This document shows, piece by piece, positions 1-11,854 of a DNA stretch of 64,000 nucleotides. Made by a program: the position numbers and the translations under genes. Within the stretch, counting starts at the first letter, position 1, and each line of letters starts with the position of its first letter. Below the pieces are notes generated by a model. The model saw nothing but the letters and a program-made list of their open reading frames with translations, ran no database searches and had not been told where the DNA came from. The stretch is from Gonatopus flavifemur (Eukaryota; Arthropoda; Insecta; Hymenoptera; Dryinidae): contig JAFFJZ010000001.1 of the NCBI GenBank assembly GCA_018340375.1, forward strand, positions 69,990,001-70,054,000, written 5' to 3'.

Positions 1-37
1 GATTTTCAGTCACGATAACTCAACAATTTTCTCAGTG
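1..37. mobile_element. Right end of a MITE cut by the window edge
   Basis: TTTTCTCAGTG followed by TA at 27-39 matches the right terminus seen on many complete inserts in this window. The rest of the element lies outside the window, so only the end can be supported. Confidence 0.35.
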
Positions 38-39
38 TA

Positions 40-1039
40 TTATCTTGAAATGGTTTGATTACAAAAACTGATTCGAATCCCATAAAATTTATGGTGAATT
101 TGATACACGAAAAGGTGTGTTAATTGCTTCGAAATTTTGTGTGTGAAGTTCATAAATATTTTTTTAACAATGTGGATTTGATTCAACATCGAGGTGAATC
201 TGGCAACTTTGAAGGCCAAATGTTGTTTCATATCCATCAGACAAAAGGCACCAATTGAGAAATGGTAATGGTGTGATAACATTCTATTTCCTTCTCTTGA
301 AACTTGGCAAATCAATCCCCGCCAGTACTGGGCTGTTTATTTATTCTCAGTCTTTGAATTATCAATCTAATTTTCAAGTAATTCACTTCAATCGCAGGAT
401 TCAAGTACAACACGGATCTCCCTCATATTTTCGGCACTATCAACTTTGAAACATATTCCTATGCTTATAAATCATCGGTCAAAGAGATGAACCCCTGAGG
501 AAAAGGAAACACAATGCTGTCCCGATACTGTCTCAGTACTGCTGCCAGAATTTCCAGTCCTACCAAATCCAAAGCTGGCAAGAAATCGGAATAATAACAT
601 CATTTTAAATAAGATCCAATATAACATTCTTCAATGCGTGCCTATATACTGTGGTAGAAATCTGGCAATCCAATCTTGTTCAAACAGTATCCTGTTCCTG
701 TCGAAGTCTGGTAGACACCACTTTGCCAGTACCAGGCTATGAGTGAGCCCCGGCAGTTTCTACAGGAGAAACATAAGAAGAGTTTCCCTGCGCTCGTTCC
801 AATTTTCCTTAATTTTCCATATAAAATACGCATACTTATTGAAACTATGACCACAATGATTACCTCCATCGAAGATTGCTTCAGTTTAAATCCAGTGTAA
901 ATGTTAACAATTATTATTCTCACGTTATCAAGCGCATATCTATGGATAGAATGATTATCGATTAACGGCTTTTCAATAGCATTCAATATTTCTCGCGAGT
1001 TCCAGCGCACCAGCCTCAAATTCATCTTCCCATACAATT
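40..1039. other. Non-coding stretch with CCAGTACTGG-type repeat traces
   Basis: No convincing gene is visible. Short frames on both strands overlap each other and have no recognisable domains. Motifs such as GCCAGTACTGG (near 311) and TTTGCCAGTACCAGG (near 722) recur near 6330-6700 and 56880, suggesting degraded copies of a dispersed repeat whose ends I could not define. Confidence 0.3.
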
Positions 1040-2340
1040 GTTGAAATTAAATTCACTATCAATCAGAAGCAGAAATTACTTGTTCCTTCATTCTCTTTCC
1101 CTATCTCTTTTTCCCTCTCCTCCAGATTATTACCATTTATACCTCAATAACTCGTACAATCCACATCTTGGAAATTCGAAGACTATTAAGCCCAATCGAG
1201 TCTCATTACTTCGCAGTCTCCAGAATAACGGAATTGAAACTGTAACTCCGAACCTCAACCTCCGAATCTCAAAGTAAAATTCACAAAATTGATTCCTCGT
1301 TGTTTGATAGATGGAAAGAGGAACGAAAAGAAGGTAAGAGAAAACGATGACGAGAACGGAAACGTCACCGGAATCGGCTTGAAAAATAATTATCGAATCC
1401 ACGGTTGGCAAAGGTGAAGTTTCCCCATCTCTCTCCATCGTAATGCGCTCGGAAAGCCACAAACGAATGGCAGAGAGGAAGAGATATGATGATAACGAAG
1501 TAGGGTAACACTGTAGAAAAGCCAAGAGCTCGTGTATATGTTACAGCCATGCACATGTACCTTGCGTTTAACTACGCACCTTAAGGCCATCGTTTTGGCC
1601 ATCAAGTGCGCACACACGTATATCGAGTCAAGATAGGAGGTGAGAAGCGAGAGAAAATGAGAAGATGCCAACGTACACAGAAAAGACAAAGACGGCGAAA
1701 TAGAAGAAAAGAGAGAAAAGTGGAAGGAAGGAGTGGAGGAAGAACCCGGAGAACCAAGCTGAGCGGAGGCATCCGCGCGCTCATTTCCGTTTCGGGGCTG
1801 TCAAGGGGGATGGAAACCAGAGGAGTTCAGGGGGATACCGAGTTCGGGGTGGAACAGAAGAGCAAGACGGGGTGCTAACTCGCGAGATATTAATTCCGTG
1901 TTAGCGCTACGAGGGTTGCAGGGTGAGAACTACGTGCCGAAGGGAACGGTACCATCCCCTTTCGTTTCCAACACTACTCACCGTTATCTCCCCGTCCTCT
2001 ACATCAACGTTACTCTAAATGTAGGGGCGAGCGTTACAAATCAGAGATTAGCCATAATTAACTCGGCTTGTACGCTCAAACATTTAATCGATCAACGATT
2101 ATTTACTGTTTATCTGCACAAGGAGGAATCTGAAAAATTATTACAAATCATGTTTTTATCTTTATGGAGAAATGTTACCATGGAATTTGTTTGATGAAGG
2201 AAGATTTTCATTATCCTTTATACATCATACAAACAATTATTTGTTTTCATATGACGATGAATATATACATCATAGAAGTAGAACGATATATAAGAATTTG
2301 AATTGACGTCGGTATCAATTCCCCTCGTCAACACTTCAAG
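1040..2340. other. Unique, GC-richer non-coding block, candidate regulatory DNA
   Basis: This stretch lacks the terminal motifs of the repeat families around it. It is GC-richer, with a GAGA-type purine run at about 1640-1760 and a GC-rich part at 1740-1990 including a GCTAAC...GTTAGC imperfect palindrome near 1873-1904. Overlapping reading frames on both strands have no recognisable domain. It also holds the 77-bp repeated element at 2031-2107. Regulatory function is inference from composition and the lack of repeats. Confidence 0.35.
2031..2107 (+). promoter_or_regulatory. Candidate conserved non-coding element, copy 1
   Basis: Seventy-seven bases align without gaps to 13043-13119 in the same orientation with about 11 mismatches (about 86 percent identity by eye). 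Shared blocks include GCGTTACAAATCAG, GATTAGCC, TTAATCGAT and GATTATTTAC. Homeodomain-like TTAAT cores and a forkhead-like ATTTAC are present. No terminal inverted repeat or TA flank is seen, unlike the MITEs here. It could be a duplicated enhancer module or an old dispersed repeat. Confidence 0.4.
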
Positions 2341-4420
2341 CTCTCAATGATGAATCGAGTTATAATTAATCTCTCACCAAGGATGACGCGTATACGCGCC
2401 ATAAGTGGAGGATTCAACAATACGAAATGTATTTGCCACGAGGAAGAGAAAGAGGAGGCCAGCATTTTTTCCCAAATAAATCCAAGTCTGCTAGAATCGT
2501 CGTAATGTTGCTCATTGATTTTAATGACTTTCATTATGAATTAGATTGCAATCACATGGCGAACGGAAGAACATTGAAATTTTCTTTCCGAATCAATTTT
2601 CACGCAAATATCCATGTGGGAATAGCCCTGTACTGGATTATTTCTATTTGAAAACATTACTGTTCGCCAATCAGCTCTTGGTAAAAAATTAGAATTGAAG
2701 ACGAAGAAAATGGCGATCTTGGAGTCACAAGTTAATAAAGCTCGGAAAAAAGGTGATAGGAGACACCATATATCGTCGCATTTATCCTAGAATATTGATT
2801 GAATGTTGATAGGTCGACGGATTTCCTACCATATTGGATTCACATGGAGAAACAATCTTGAGACCGTACTCCATTGTGGAGAATATCCAGTCTGTAAAGA
2901 AGCGGAAGGACGCAGTACCGAACCAGAGTTGGTAGCCTACTGAAATGCTACGAAGAGATGATCCTGCATCAATATTGATGCAACGTTTTTTCAGTATGGA
3001 AGTACATTGGAGTTCAACTCATCTTTCCGGCAACATGATCAGTCCAACCCCAGTAGAAATTTGACAGGGAATTCCCTATTAGAAGCATGGCCCTCGTAAG
3101 GCTGCAATAAGGAACTCGTAATTGAGGAAATCTTTTAATTACCTTATCAGGTCCTGACATGGAATCCTGTTGAGGACTTTACAACAATGTAACGCGAGGT
3201 TGTTGACAGGTCCCAGTCAGATTTTCCCTTTCAGTAACTCAGACATGGTATTCCTATCAGAACCTGATCAGGATTGCCTTGCCTCATCCGTATTTCAATC
3301 ATGCGATAACCGACAAGACTGCCGAATCAGGACCTGCTCAATTCAGAACGATGAATGTATCAAACTATTCAGAATTTTCACAGGACTCATTGGAACTTTA
3401 CCTGTCTTTTTTAAATGTTCAACTGAGGTCTATTTGGATCATCAGTAGAATTTCTTCTGTTCGGGGAGTTTCAAAAAATTTTATGAAAAGTGAATTCCAT
3501 GAAAATTAAATCGAATGTTAGAATATAGCTTGGATGAGGTCCTGATTGGGAACTCAATTACTAACCTGATCAGATCATGATTGGGAAACGTTTGGTTTTC
3601 CTGATCAGGAGCTTATCTTTTCCCTGCATTACATTTGTGTCAGGCCCTGAACGGAAATCAGGCATCCCTGATCTGGACCTGATGTTTTCCATATCAAAAT
3701 TCCTACTAGAGAAGGAGACAAGACTAGACTAGAATTCAATGAAACTTAAAACTTAGACAGTATTGTTTGTTTAAATAGGATGGATGTATATGAAGTTGAT
3801 AATCAATCGGCAATACCGATATTAAAATCATGCCGTGATTAGCTCAAGTTGTTCCAATTCTGAGCTAGAGTCGGAAGGATCTTTCGGTATGTCAGGTAAA
3901 CGACAATACGCCAATATTGGTGAAACATGGGTTCATTCGGAAGATCGGTGATCGAGTAACCTCAAAATCATGATCGTGAATGTATACCAGTTGTTTTTGA
4001 TACGCTATAGTTGCCCCAGTTAGGAGCAAATGATGGATTAATCACCTACCATGTCAAATGGACAACAAAGGGGTGGGAATGTTGAACCAATAATTCACGG
4101 AGCAAGATTTATAAATCACCTGTAAAGTATCCATATGTTCTTTCAAGTTAATTATTCATCATCTCGCGGTATGATTCATCGATCAGAAGTCAGATTTTAG
4201 ATGATTAGGGAGGCACGGACAGTAGTTCAAACCCCCCTTCGGATAGCTATAGTGAACAAAGTCCATCAATGATCATCAACTGTATAGAAAAAAAAATCGA
4301 AAGAATTTCGTAAGAATTTTCAAAAATATAATATTTTGATTGCTAGATTTGCAGTTTCAAGAGTGATGAGGTTAGAACGTTGATCTTATCACGTTTGAAA
4401 TTTTAGGGACAGCAAGATTG
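2341..4420. other. No gene recognised; TCAGG-rich degraded repeat at 3140-3700
   Basis: No coding signal is supported. Between about 3145 and 3690 there are many short TCAGG/CCTGA blocks (for example CCTGATCAGG near 3598 and GATCAGGATTGCC near 3266), resembling the subterminal ATCAGGTT repeats of the 1.2-kb transposon at 7297 but without its CCCGAGTC ends. The rest shows nothing I can name. Confidence 0.3.
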
Positions 4421-4424
4421 AAAG

Positions 4425-4690
4425 TTCTCTCTAAATCCCTTGGAGTAACAAATTCACTCTCGAAGATTGAAAATACTGCCAGTTCAAAAAGAATGGGATT
4501 CCACTCTCAAAGAGTGAATGTTCACTCTAGCAGAGTGAAAATTTAACTCGTTTTAAAGACTGAAATTCCAGCGAATCCACCAAAAAACTTACTCTTCAGG
4601 GGTGGAATCTTACTGTTCTTGGACTTGCAGTATTTTCATTCTGTAGGAGTGGATTTTCACTCCGAATAATTGAGAGAGTTCGACCCTGCG
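4425..4690. mobile_element. MITE rich in AGAGTG/CACTCT repeats (copy 1)
   Basis: Alternating AGAGTG and CACTCT motifs on both strands, for example TTCACTCTAGCAGAGTG around 4530. The same texture recurs at 42826-43424 and 52950-53225. Exact ends are uncertain. No coding capacity. Confidence 0.4.
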
Positions 4691-4899
4691 CTTCACATGA
4701 GACATTATCATTATTTCGTGTTTTCCTGCTGGAAAACCAACTGATCATTTTGGAATTGTCAATCCTGCGATGATTTCGGCAGTAATACTATGCCAGTAAT
4801 TTGGTATGCTGCAGTTTCCACGTGAGTAATGGACCAGTAGTGATGCCGATGTTGGAAAAACAGAATCTATTTTTTTTCATAGACAAAGGACAGTCCGAC

Positions 4900-5675
4900 C
4901 TCTTAATAAGAACGCAAAAGCCCCCAAGGGGAGGATTTTTTCCTAGAATTCGAGTACCCCCACCAGGCGCGCGCTTCGTGCTGTCTGACGCTTGCTGTCT
5001 CCATCCTTTCAATAAGAACGCTTAAACGAGTGTCAATTTTTCCATGGCACCCATGGAAACAAGTCCTACATTGTGAATAAATACTGTTTTATTCATTGCA
5101 TATTGTTGTTGCACATATCATTCCTGGGATTTTTAGTGATATTAATTGTATATTGCTTTATTTCATGCATTTAGAAGAAAACGAAGACCCATTTGCCTGA
5201 GGCTTCATTTTGAGTGGAAGAATTCGGTTCCCTTGAGAATACTCTACCTGGAGTTGAATGCGTTGTAAATCAAAATAACATTCAGACAGACGAAAATAAT
5301 TCCAATTGTTTGTCTGAACCCTTAGGAAAGATTTCCTCGTTCATGCAAAATTTCCTTATTCTTTTCCTCATTTTGTTCTCAAACATGGAAAATAATATGG
5401 AAATTCTGCAAGTTCATGGAAATGGACAGGGAAAACTTGTGTACGGGAATCTTTGGGTATTTTGTACGAAAATCTTCAAATACACACATATTCGTTGAAT
5501 GTGCATAGAAATAAAATTTATACAATTAACTTGAAAAACAACGTAACGTGATTGATTCCGTACAGCAAAGGTTTTTGAAAATATGAAGAATTATTCAAAA
5601 TGATAACGTACATTCGAGTGTTTATTCCATTTTACTCTCTATAGTTCTACTAAGTCAGGCGTTCTTATTCAGAGG
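4900..5675. mobile_element. Possible 0.78-kb element with CCTCT-AATAAGAACGC inverted ends
   Basis: CCTCTTAATAAGAACGC at about 4900 pairs with GCGTTCTTATTCAGAGG at about 5658-5674, a 17-bp inverted repeat with one mismatch. A third AATAAGAACGC lies inside in direct orientation near 5012. No target duplication was found and no protein is encoded. The bounds depend only on the inverted repeat. Confidence 0.35.
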
Positions 5676-5976
5676 TTCGCATGCGAATACCTAAAACTTG
5701 AAGTTGGAGTTGAAGTGGAGGAAGTACTCGAGCGAGAAACTGGGGAAGCGTTCTCATTGGGAGGTCAGACTGTATTCAGTTTTTATAGATTTGTATGAAA
5801 TATCGATACAAGTTTTATATAATTTGTATGAAAAAGGATCAATTCTCTCAAGAACCAACATCACCAGGGGAAAGTATTAATTTTCATATAATCACACTGG
5901 ATAGAAGTACTGGATTTGATGTAAGGTAACTCTTCCAAAACACAATTTTCCTTCGCCTTTTTCTTACCGTATTTAA

Positions 5977-6269
5977 CCCTAGAACTGTATACATGGGTCC
6001 AGTGGACCCAAAGCGTTTTCTCAAATTCATGTCGTTCTGCACTGCGCGGATTTCTGCTACCACAAACATGGGTGGAGAACAACTTTCGTGCGATTGAATT
6101 CTATTTTCATTGATCTGAATATGTAGTTCACAGTTTGGTGTTTCGATTTCAACCCCATTGGAGGGAATCAACCACTATCGTCAAGAATTACAGCACATTT
6201 TGTCAGCCGGGTCCGGTGGACCCATGTATACAGTATGAGGGGTAAAAAAATATGTATACAGTTCTGGAG
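5977..6269. mobile_element. piggyBac-like MITE
   Basis: The left end reads TTAA then CCCTAGAACTGTATACATG; the right end is the inverted CATA-form of the same end followed by TCAA, a one-base variant of TTAA. Subterminal inverted blocks GGGTCCAGTGGACCC (about 5995) and GGGTCCGGTGGACCC (about 6210) are themselves palindromic. TTAA duplication with a CCC... terminus is the hallmark of piggyBac elements (established knowledge). At 293 bp with no transposase it is non-autonomous. Confidence 0.6.
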
Positions 6270-6289
6270 TCAACTAAGTGAATCGGAAA

Positions 6290-6896
6290 GATTAAACAAG
6301 TGAAATTGCAATTAACCAACCAGAATTCTACAACAGGTGCAGTACTGCACTAGTAAGGACCAAGATTGGCAGGGTACTGGCCGGGTCTCCACATCGTTCA
6401 TCCCAGAATCACCAATGTTGGCAAACTCAACCTTCTACGGAAATTTACGGCATTTCAGAACTAGAAAATTTCGATGAATTGATTTTCTAGTACATGCACT
6501 GAAACTGCATGGATTTTATATTGCAAAATTCTCATTTTCGCTTTAAAATTTTATCATTTGTGCTGGAATATTTTAGCAAATGTACTAAAACTTCAATGAC
6601 TCCCATTAAAAATACTAAAATTTTCCAGTAAACATTTTTCACATTGCACAGCCAGTTGGTCCGACTGACTTAGAATCGAAAGGCCCAGTACTGGAATTAT
6701 AATGATGTCGGTACTGACAATTTATACATTTAATAAACTTCATTGAATTATAAAAACTATATTCAAATGTATATAAATTATACATAATTTTTACCATCTT
6801 TCCACGTTAACTTAGACATTCATGAAATAATTGGAAATGAGTTTCACAATTTTCGAGACCCAATGTTATTTAGTATTTGTCAAACAAATAACAGCA
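6290..6896. other. No gene recognised
   Basis: AT-rich DNA with traces of the CAGTACTGG-type repeat (near 6330-6380 and 6690). Nothing coding is supported. Confidence 0.3.
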
Positions 6897-6965
6897 CACT
6901 GAGAAAAAATATAGTGGGAGCCAACCGCATATGAGTTTGGATAAGGCGAATATTTTTTCTCAGTG
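6897..6965. mobile_element. 69-bp minimal MITE
   Basis: CACTGAGAAAAAATAT at the left is answered by ATATTTTTTCTCAGTG at the right with only about 40 bp between. It is one of the shortest complete inserts with the CACTGAGAAAA terminus found here. Confidence 0.5.
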
Positions 6966-7296
6966 CATAGTTGAGAAGCGATAAATCTCCACCCATGATG
7001 AGCTGATTGTTAGTGCCGAGCAATTTTCACGTGGGTTGAAGTAGGTTTGCTTTCCATCAATTTGGGCAAAATTTTCACCTATCTTCGTGAGGAACTATTG
7101 AAGCAATATCAACATCCTTTCGTTGAAATTACGGAAATATATTTCAGTAGTTCCTAAAACTCGTCTTGTACCGCAATTTTTCAGTACACTGGGAAAAAAA
7201 CCTGTAAAATGTATATTTTATTGGGTAATTATACACATGATTCAAAATGTAATTCAACGACCACAATCTTCATTGATTTCACAACAGCAAATATCA

Positions 7297-8518
7297 CCCG
7301 AGTCAAAAAATTGAAACCTGATTTCGAACTATTCAAAGACTGATCTTACCCTTTTGAACAATATGAGATGAGGATTAATGAGAACCTGTTTTGATCTGTA
7401 ATACGCAACGAATACGAATTCAAACCTGATATAGCTCTATTTTTCCTTCACCCTCATTTTGACCTGGTTATGGAATTTGGTGAATTCTATTCAGAGAATA
7501 CCAGCAGCGAGATACCTGCTAAATCTAATTTCAAACATTATCAAAAAATAATGATAGGTAATTAAACTCTCAAGATGTACAATTGTAGATTTGTAAAATT
7601 TCCTTGTTTAAAATGAAAACGATAAATTCTTTCTCTCTTTTGTGATATGATTTTTGAATCGTTAATTTCATACAACAATCAGGGAAATTTATTGTTTTTT
7701 ATGGAAGCGTTTTAGCAAGGTGATATACGTTTACAATTTGTACATCTCGATGATTCAATTATATTGCATTATTCTTTTATGATTTGTAAAATTAGATTTA
7801 GCTAGTATCTCGTTGCTGGCATTTTCTGAATAAAATTTACAAACAAATTATCATCATCATAGTCTTCAAAATATGAGTGTGAATAAAATTGTTACACCTG
7901 AAATATATTATTGAATTAAAATAGCAAGTTCCAAACATTGAGGAATTTTGAATGGATATCGAAATTTAAATATGAAAATTGATTGGATATGTATATATGG
8001 ATGTGAGCTTATTATTCTAAATAAATTTAAAACATCTTATTTTCTCATGAAATTCATTCGATTTCATTTTCATTATACTTTTTCAAGTCTCATCTTATAG
8101 AATTTATTGACATTTCGTTATTCTCAGAAATTATCAAAGTTCCAAATGCGATTAAATTTACGTTATGTTCGTTCAGTGTAATTTTTTAATAATAAAATTA
8201 TATTGATTAATTAATACTCAACTTTATCATCTATAAATGATGCATACATTTGAATTTCATTATACATTTCCAAACTAGGTTAGAATCAAGATGAAAAGAA
8301 CATTATCAGGTTGAAACAGTTGTGAGCAGGATTTATAATTCTTTCTTCAAATTCCAACAGATTGAGATCAGGTTGTGACCTGAATTTGAATCATTATGTA
8401 TAGAACAATATCAGGTTCAAAAGGAATGAAATCAGGTTGAACTGAATCAAATCAGGCCGAATACAATATGAGATCAGGTTAAACAGACCAAGATCAGCTC
8501 TCAATTTTTCGACTCGGG
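7297..8518 (+). mobile_element. 1.2-kb CCCGAGTC-ended non-autonomous transposon, copy 1
   Basis: Begins CCCGAGTCAAAAAATTGAAAC and ends TTTTTCGACTCGGG. Near-identical copies lie at 17891-19106 (inverted) and 30179-31417, so the limits are well supported. The right third carries many spaced ATCAGGTT repeats (about 8305-8480), a subterminal array typical of transposase-binding ends. No open frame of meaningful length exists. Short relatives with the same ends lie at 25521-25750 and 61263-61453. No target duplication was recognised, so I leave the superfamily open. Confidence 0.7.
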
Positions 8519-9248
8519 CAACTAAAATTTTAGTCACTCTAACTTCATTTCTGATCATTCATATATTCACTTGACCAGGTGTAGATTTTACAACTTTCCT
8601 ACAGGGTTAATCAACAAAATTACAGCAGAATTTTATTTTATTATTTCTTTTTCTTGCAAATCAAATATATTCTCGTAACCTTGCCAAGAAGATTTGATCA
8701 GATTTCCAAAGAATTGCGAACGTGGTGGTTGGATAATCCTTTTATTCCCTCATTTTGTGACGTAAGTATAAATGCATATATGCTGGTTTTATTTTTGTGA
8801 TTCGAAATGAAGCTCTGTCTCTCCATTGCATGTTTGTGCAACGGAAAATGGATCCCAATATCTTTTCGATTTATACAGATAAGTTGCGATCTTCTGATGC
8901 GCGAACAATCCAGTTTGTACCTTGTATATATAATCTTTGATCTAATATGCGTGTTTGTTTTTATTTCCATTCGACAGACACTGTTTCCTTTCTATTGAAT
9001 TTCTCGTACAAAGTATGACATAGAAGTAATACTACATTTATTTATCTTGCTGTTATACGAGATATATCCGTAATTCAAACACGGGGAAGATCTACTGACA
9101 TTTCAAACACTATATGATAACAATCGAAAGTTGTTAATGCAATAGGATGATTATTATGATAACAGTATGAGATATTGTAATATTTTTACACTGATCATAA
9201 AATAAGGAAGGGATAAATCGTCACTTATTCGATCAAAGTATCAACATT
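8519..9248. other. No gene recognised
   Basis: AT-rich spacer between two transposons. Short overlapping frames near 8700-9000 on both strands have no recognisable domain. Confidence 0.3.
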
Positions 9249-9512
9249 GTATTTCTTAGGGGTGTGCAATTCGGATTCGATTTAGAAAAAAAATCGATTT
9301 CATTTCAACCGATTTGAAATCGATTTGAAAAAAAAATGTTATCCAATTTTACAAATGTAAATAAATGGGAGAGAAATTTGTGTGAAAATCGAGGATTTTG
9401 AACTTGAGGGGTATGAGGATGAACTGATCAATTCGACCACCAAACGGGAGCATATAACTTTGGCTGAGGATTATTGAAGTTTATAAAAATTACCGGAATA
9501 TATATTATAAAC

Positions 9513-9927
9513 ATTGAGACAAAAGCGCCTAGCTGCGGTTATTAAAATTTAATAGCCCCAGCTGAATTTCAGCCGGCGTGCATAATAATAATAAATATAC
9601 ACTGAAAAAAAGGTATGGCTCTCACAGCTCTACTATTAATGTGTTCTCGCTGTCAGGAGGTATAAAGATGCCAGTATAGCTCCCACAGCCGAACGCGTCG
9701 CTATCATAGCAATCTGTCGGCTGTTAGAGCTATACTGGCATCCTTATACCTCCTGACAGCAAGACCACATAAATAGTAGAGCTGTAAGAGCCATACCTTT
9801 TTTTCAGTGTATATTTATCTAAAGTACGGATGGAGCAGTTTATTCGATGAAAATAAGAACTTAGTTGTGGCAAGTAAAATTTGTTCGGTTTGACTGAATA
9901 TTCTAAACTAAACCCTTCTTCTCAGTG
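9513..9927. mobile_element. AACTAAATTTAGCTG-type MITE (copy 1) interrupted by a foldback
   Basis: CATTGAGACAAAAGCGCCTAGCTGCGG at the left and CTTCTCAGTG at the right match the ends of the copies at 10319 and 10837. Removing the foldback inside leaves a length comparable to those copies. Confidence 0.55.
9591..9818. mobile_element. 228-bp near-perfect palindromic foldback MITE
   Basis: Arms of about 100 bp (9591-9692 and 9717-9818) are almost fully complementary around a 24-nt loop. The ends read TA CACTGAAAAAAAGGTATGG and its inverse followed by TA. Only a few mismatches were seen between arms, suggesting a recent or homogenised hairpin. Confidence 0.75.
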
Positions 9928-10318
9928 CAGTTGCTGAATGTGTTCCGGATCTTCTAATGAATTCTGAAAAACGTATTCGATTTTTGAAGAATCGATTCTT
10001 TTCTTGGCGATCTTCAATGAAATCGATTTTTCGTTTAGCGACACAGAATCGATTCAAGAATCGATGTTCTCCTCGTAAATCGCACATCCCTAGTATCTCT
10101 CAATCCCCACAATTTGAACGTTTTTAATTGAAAATTATATGCGAAAGCAATATTTCTTCATGAATTTGTTTCATCCCTAATGAATCGGTTCAATTCTAAT
10201 GATGTTGCTGAAGTTTGAATCGTTTATTGAAACGAATTAGTCATAGAATATCACAGTATTCAGCCGTAAAAGACCAAAAATCTTGCAGCACATTCTTTGA
10301 ACGATATTTCTGGTTCCA

Positions 10319-10796
10319 CACTGAGAGAAAGGTACCTAGTTGCGGCAACTAAAATTCAGCTGTCCCAGCTAAGGTTTAGCTGGCGTAAATGGAAGTCTAA
10401 ACTGGAAAAAATATTTAGTTGTCCTCTCTCCATAAAATATTCATTTGTAGAAATTGAATATTCAATTAGATGCAAAAACTGATTACTTGTGGCGAATAAA
10501 TTATTTATTTAGAAGACCAATTTATTTGGGGCAAGCATTCCATTATTTGATTCGATTGCATATTTCGCTAATCCAAAGAAATATTTTATGGAGAGAGGAC
10601 AAATAAACTATTTATTTGGTTGGATGAGATTTTTTTTCCAGTGTTGTTGTCTGAAATACGAAGGAAACAATTTATTCAAGGTAACTAAAACAAATTAGCT
10701 GTGACAAATAAAATTTATTTGGTTCAACTAAATCTTTATTCAGAATCACTAGATTTCCTGGCTCTCTAATATTCAACTAAACCCTTTTTCTCAGTG
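10319..10796. mobile_element. AACTAAATTTAGCTG-type MITE (copy 2) interrupted by another MITE
   Basis: Left end CACTGAGAGAAAGGTACCTAG and right end CCCTTTTTCTCAGTG. Inside are repeated AACTAAA and AGCTG motifs. The insert at 10401-10642 splits it. Confidence 0.6.
10401..10642. mobile_element. 242-bp ACTGGAAAAAATATTTA MITE (copy 1), nested
   Basis: Closely similar to 32383-32599. Inverted ends ACTGGAAAAAATATTTA and TTTTTTTTCCAGT, with subterminal inverted GAGAGAGGACAA/TTGTCCTCTCTC-like blocks near 10414 and 10602. No coding capacity. Confidence 0.65.
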
Positions 10797-10836
10797 CAAG
10801 GAGTTGATTCAGGACAATAAATCACGATGATTCACC

Positions 10837-11089
10837 ACATCGAGGGAAAGGTACCTAGGTGGGCCAACTAAATGTTAATTGCCGCAGTTAGATTTTTATT
10901 TACACTAGCTAAATTCTAATTGGTTCAAATAAAAGTCCAGCTGTCTGGAATATGTATAAAATAGTTTATTCAATGGAAATGAAAAATTTAGTTGTGACAA
11001 ATGAAATTCAGCTGGCGCAACTAAATTCTTATTTACAATGACTAAATTTCCTAGCTGTCAAATATTTCAATAAACCCTTCCTCCCAGTG
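10837..11089. mobile_element. AACTAAATTTAGCTG-type MITE (copy 3)
   Basis: Starts near CATCGAGGGAAAGGTACCTAGG and ends CCTTCCTCCCAGTG; the interior aligns with the copy at 10319, including the AAACCCTT stretch before the right end. This copy is uninterrupted. Confidence 0.55.
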
Positions 11090-11100
11090 CAAATTTCGTG

Positions 11101-11330
11101 CACGGAGCAAAAATGGTTCGCCACTATAGCGTCTACAAAAAAATTTGTTGTCTTTCCGAAAATATTCATTCCAGCAGCTAAAACATTAGTTGTGTTAACA
11201 AATTTGTTTATGCCAGCAAAAAAATGTAGTTGTGTCAATCATTTTTCTTGCTCTTCTTGCTCTAGTTTTTTTTTGTAGGCGTTATAGTAACAAACCTGCT
11301 TGTTATGTCAGCAATACTTTTTTATCCGTG
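11101..11330. mobile_element. AGCAAA/AGCTAAA-type MITE (copy 1)
   Basis: CACGGAGCAAAAATGG at the left, TTTTTATCCGTG at the right. A second inverted pair, TATAGCGTCTACAAAAAAA and its near-inverse, lies inside. The interior is a series of short CCAGCA/AACAAATTTG units. Confidence 0.45.
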
Positions 11331-11745
11331 TGAGTTGGAATTTTGGTTTCGTTTTTATAAACAATTCAAATTTTAAGAACGTTCCTAATTCAATGTACAT
11401 ATTTATTTTCATATGATCAGTCATTATCACAGGCATTATCACATTATTACATACAGAAGAACAAATCTTTTTGCTAACCTAGCTAAAAATTTGTTTCTGC
11501 AGCTAATTGGATTGTTGAGAGAGTAACATCATTAACTACAGCAGCAAATTTCTCGCTGGACTATCGACATTTTCAGTATTATACACAGAAGAGCGGATGA
11601 ATAGCTTGATATCACAGCGAAAAATTTGCTGCTCCAGCAAAATTAAATTCCGCTTTCATAGCAAATTTCTCTGTTCTTCGTCTGATAAAATTAAATCAGT
11701 CCAATTAGAACAGAAAGAATGTATGGAAAACATATCAACTCTGCC
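11331..11745. other. No gene; degraded AGCAAA-type repeat
   Basis: Units such as ACAGCGAAAAATTTGCTGC around 11613-11635 indicate a decayed relative of the AGCAAA family. Ends could not be fixed. Confidence 0.3.
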
Positions 11746-11854
11746 CACCCAGCACCACAGTCCCAGAAAAATTCATAAAGAATTCTTATTGAACTAATTG
11801 TGTTCTTTATGAATTCTGTAAGAATTCTCCTCGGACTGTGGTGCTGTGAGGGTG
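11746..11854. repeat. 109-bp hairpin with CACCCAGCACCACAGTCC arms
   Basis: CACCCAGCACCACAGTCC at the left is complementary to GGACTGTGGTGCTGTGAGGGTG at the right apart from a small bulge. An inner stem ATTCATAAAGAA/TTCTTTATGAAT adds to it. Confidence 0.55.

Larger units (their letters stand above)
9257..10092. mobile_element. Non-autonomous hAT element, hosting a two-layer nest
   Basis: Ends TAGGGGTGTGCAATTCG and (inverted) TAGGGATGTGCGATTTACG are flanked by 8-bp near-duplicates GTATTTCT (9249-9256) and GTATCTCT (10093-10100). Eight-bp duplications and a TAGGG-type terminus are hAT hallmarks. Subterminal AATCGATTT repeats occur at both ends (9290-9335 and 9975-10065). No transposase remains. 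The interior contains a MITE (9513-9927), which itself contains a foldback (9591-9818). Confidence 0.7.
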
